Source: Sanderia malayensis (lineage: Eukaryota; Cnidaria; Scyphozoa; Semaeostomeae; Pelagiidae). Taken from it: DNA of 64,000 bases. The translations under genes were made by a program, and so were the position numbers. The notes beneath the pieces are model-generated. The model ran no database searches. It saw only the letters and a program-made list of their open reading frames with translations, and had not been told where the DNA came from. The stretch covers positions 186,001 to 250,000 of the forward strand of contig RQOL01000915.1 of the NCBI GenBank assembly GCA_013076295.1, written 5' to 3'. Numbering within the stretch: the first letter of the stretch is position 1; each line of letters opens with the position of its first letter. Shown here in pieces: positions 62,048-64,000 of the stretch.

Positions 62048-63316
62048 ATGTCGAAAAGAAGGCAGTGGGACAATCTTTACGCAAAGTTATCAAAAAAGAA
62101 GAAAGGAAAGGATACCGAAAAAAAAGAAGACTTCATTACTGTACAACGATTGTCAGCACAAGTGGAGGGAAAAGCACAAAAGGACTCAAGAATTGGGCCT
62201 GGACCATGGTGCCTATGCATGGCAAAGAGCGCACTTTCGAAGATATCAAAGAAGTGTGTCTTAATCATTTTCAAATGATTGGAAATGTGTATCAGTGTGA
62301 TATTCTTGCTGGAGAGAGGGGTCCTTCCTTTTTTCAGTCAAACAAATTACCAACTGGAAGGTAATTCATATAAGGTTTGTGGAAGCTGGCATTGAAAAGA
62401 TAGGACATCGCAGCAGCAGAAACAAAGATTCTGGAATTACAGGCACCACTTCACTCATTGATGTCAGCATCATCAGGCCTCCCAGAACAAAGAATGGCAA
62501 AATTCCAAGCAGCAGCATCATAACCAGAATCCTTCCTGCTGCATCCGAGGTTGTCCCCAAATCAGTCCCAATAAGTGAAATGATAAAACTTGGAAGGCTG
62601 GTTTCCCCCAAACGTGAGCATGACATGGTAACAATGGCACTTGAAACATTTGATGCTGAGAATGGGTGTTGGGCTGACCCAATTGAGGTCAAAATTCAAC
62701 TGGATAAAAATAAATTCAGCAGCGGTGGTATCAGAGATGCATATAGATGTGCCGGGAAGTCAGGCTTGTATGGAAGTCTTGTTTTGAAACGATACAGGCC
62801 ACAGAGGGTAAATGATCTTGTCAGTCTGTTTTCTTCATTGGAATCACACACACGCAAAGTTGTGCAGATGCATTTATTGGCTCGATATTTCGCACGAAAA
62901 TGAAGGCAGATGCACCACCCAACTTTGGAAACCATTTATTGTATACCAAGCTATTCTATGGTAAACTTGCTGATGAGCATGTGACAATAGAAATCTTTAT
63001 TCCTGGAATGTTTAGGAAATATGTCAATAACACTGGAGACATTGTCACAAATGATGGGAGTGAGGCTGCTCTCAAAGCAGAAACCTTTGCACATTACACA
63101 TATTTTGCCTCCAAGAAACATTTGATGGTTCTTGATTTACAGGGCTGTGATTTTTCTTTGTGTGATCCCGAAATTGCCAGCACCGAACTGTATGACGCTG
63201 ATCAACAAATTAACTTTTGTGCTGGAAATCTGACAATTCAAGCAATAAGAAACTTTTTGTCACAACATGTCTGCAACGAGTATTGTAGAATGCTTAAGTT
63301 GGTCATTACTTCTTAG
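62048..63316 (+). CDS. intronless alpha-kinase, nearly intact
   Basis: ATG 62048 (MSKRRQWDN), Lys-rich N-terminus, then a conserved block (TMVPMHGKERTFEDIKE, CDILAGERGPSFF) and an Ile/Val-rich joint. The kinase lobe has KFSSGGIRDAYRC (glycine loop), LVLKRY (ATP-binding Lys), MHLLARYFA, VTIEIFIPGMFRKYVNN, LMVLDLQG, LCDPEIAS and FCAGNL. Stop at 63314-63316. Three one-base losses break it: near 62170, in the T6 run 62329-62334, and in the A4 run 62897-62900. Restoring each by one base of the same kind gives one frame with no stops, so assembly error is plausible. About 420 codons, single exon. Likely cytosolic Ser/Thr kinase; substrate unknown. Confidence 0.8.
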
Positions 63317-64000
63317 ATACCAAGAACATTAATTAGAATATAGACAAGACAATGGACAAATATTTCACAACTAAAACTTAAATGAATTAATTTCCTGCTG
63401 TCAAATTTGCTTTCAGCAGCAATTCAGAATGCACTTTTTCTGGAATCTCTATAGATTGCTCATAGGCATTTAATAAAAATGACTCAAAGAACTTCCCCTA
63501 AAACAAAAAAAGGCTTATGAATTCCTTGCACAGTGCTTCCTACACTACATTTTTCAGTTCTCACACCCAAAACATCTTTGGCATATCATCAGATTTTTTA
63601 AAGCATAGTGTGCCATTAAGCAAGCATTCATCAAGCATTTACTGTAAGTTAAGGATCCTTAACTTATCTTAAATTCATGACACAAAGGTCTGCAACTTCT
63701 CATCCTTGGGTATACAGCAAACTTTGACTTTCAAAAGTGCATTAGAGCTGAAACTTAAATTTAATCTGACAGCAGTTGTCGGGAGTCATTGACCAATGAT
63801 TTTTATCCCCCATAAACGCATGTTGTTTGTGAACCCTAATCAATATGGGGGGAGTGTTTTCCAAACCCCAAGCCTTTTTGGTGCATGTTGTTCAGCTTGA
63901 TCCTGTTACAGTTGCAATTCTTTCACTTGAACCTTCTATCTATTAGCAATATTTGGAATTTTTTAGTATCTCAACAGACATGACACTAACAGTCTGTCTA
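63317..64000. other. intergenic, nothing recognised
   Basis: Sequence downstream of the alpha-kinase stop. No exon or repeat identified. Confidence 0.5.

Overview
This is a window of animal nuclear DNA, most likely from an aquatic invertebrate and plausibly a cnidarian. The evidence is indirect. Genes are sparse, AT-rich and split by GT/AG introns. The content is a mix of P-element, Helitron, DIRS, CR1-like LINE, Ty3 and KDZ transposase families together with several alpha-kinase genes. The species assignment is inference. A run of exactly 100 N at 10041-10140 marks a scaffold gap.

Layout. 608-1989 (-) is a decayed, intronless alpha-kinase gene. About 3424-5350 is a LINE fragment with ORF1, a PHD-like finger and an endonuclease but no reverse transcriptase. 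5480-10001 (+) is a multi-exon gene with a cysteine cluster of the KDZ-associated / HMGXB3-like type, cut by the gap. 10970-26295 is a composite satellite: five copies of a 1.0-1.5 kb core separated by arrays of (TACA)n, a 14-bp minisatellite (TACAATACATACCC) and a GC-rich hairpin block. 26372-33648 holds two Helitrons placed head to head, the left one truncated and the right one nearly complete but defective. 33699-34790 (-) is a DIRS-type reverse transcriptase fragment. 35621-35944 is a terminal exon with two C2H2 fingers. 37077-37645 is a MITE with 22-bp terminal inverted repeats (TIRs). 38554-42266 is a full-length but dead P element with 94-bp TIRs and an 8-bp target duplication.

The right third is dominated by minus-strand exons. 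44044-49307 carries a gene ending in a chromodomain. 49774-61687 carries a KDZ (Kyakuja-Dileera-Zisupton) transposase-like gene of at least eleven exons, with a complete Ty3/gypsy element (55499-59967) inserted in one of its introns. The two may be one transcription unit. A second alpha-kinase gene, nearly intact, lies at 62048-63316 (+).

A theme runs through the window: many otherwise well-conserved reading frames are broken by one missing base, often in a short homopolymer. This looks at least partly like assembly undercalling, so several apparent pseudogenes may be intact in the animal. Other lesions (in-frame stops, lost catalytic residues, internal deletions) are real decay. Function calls rest on motif and domain recognition by eye; no database search was run.
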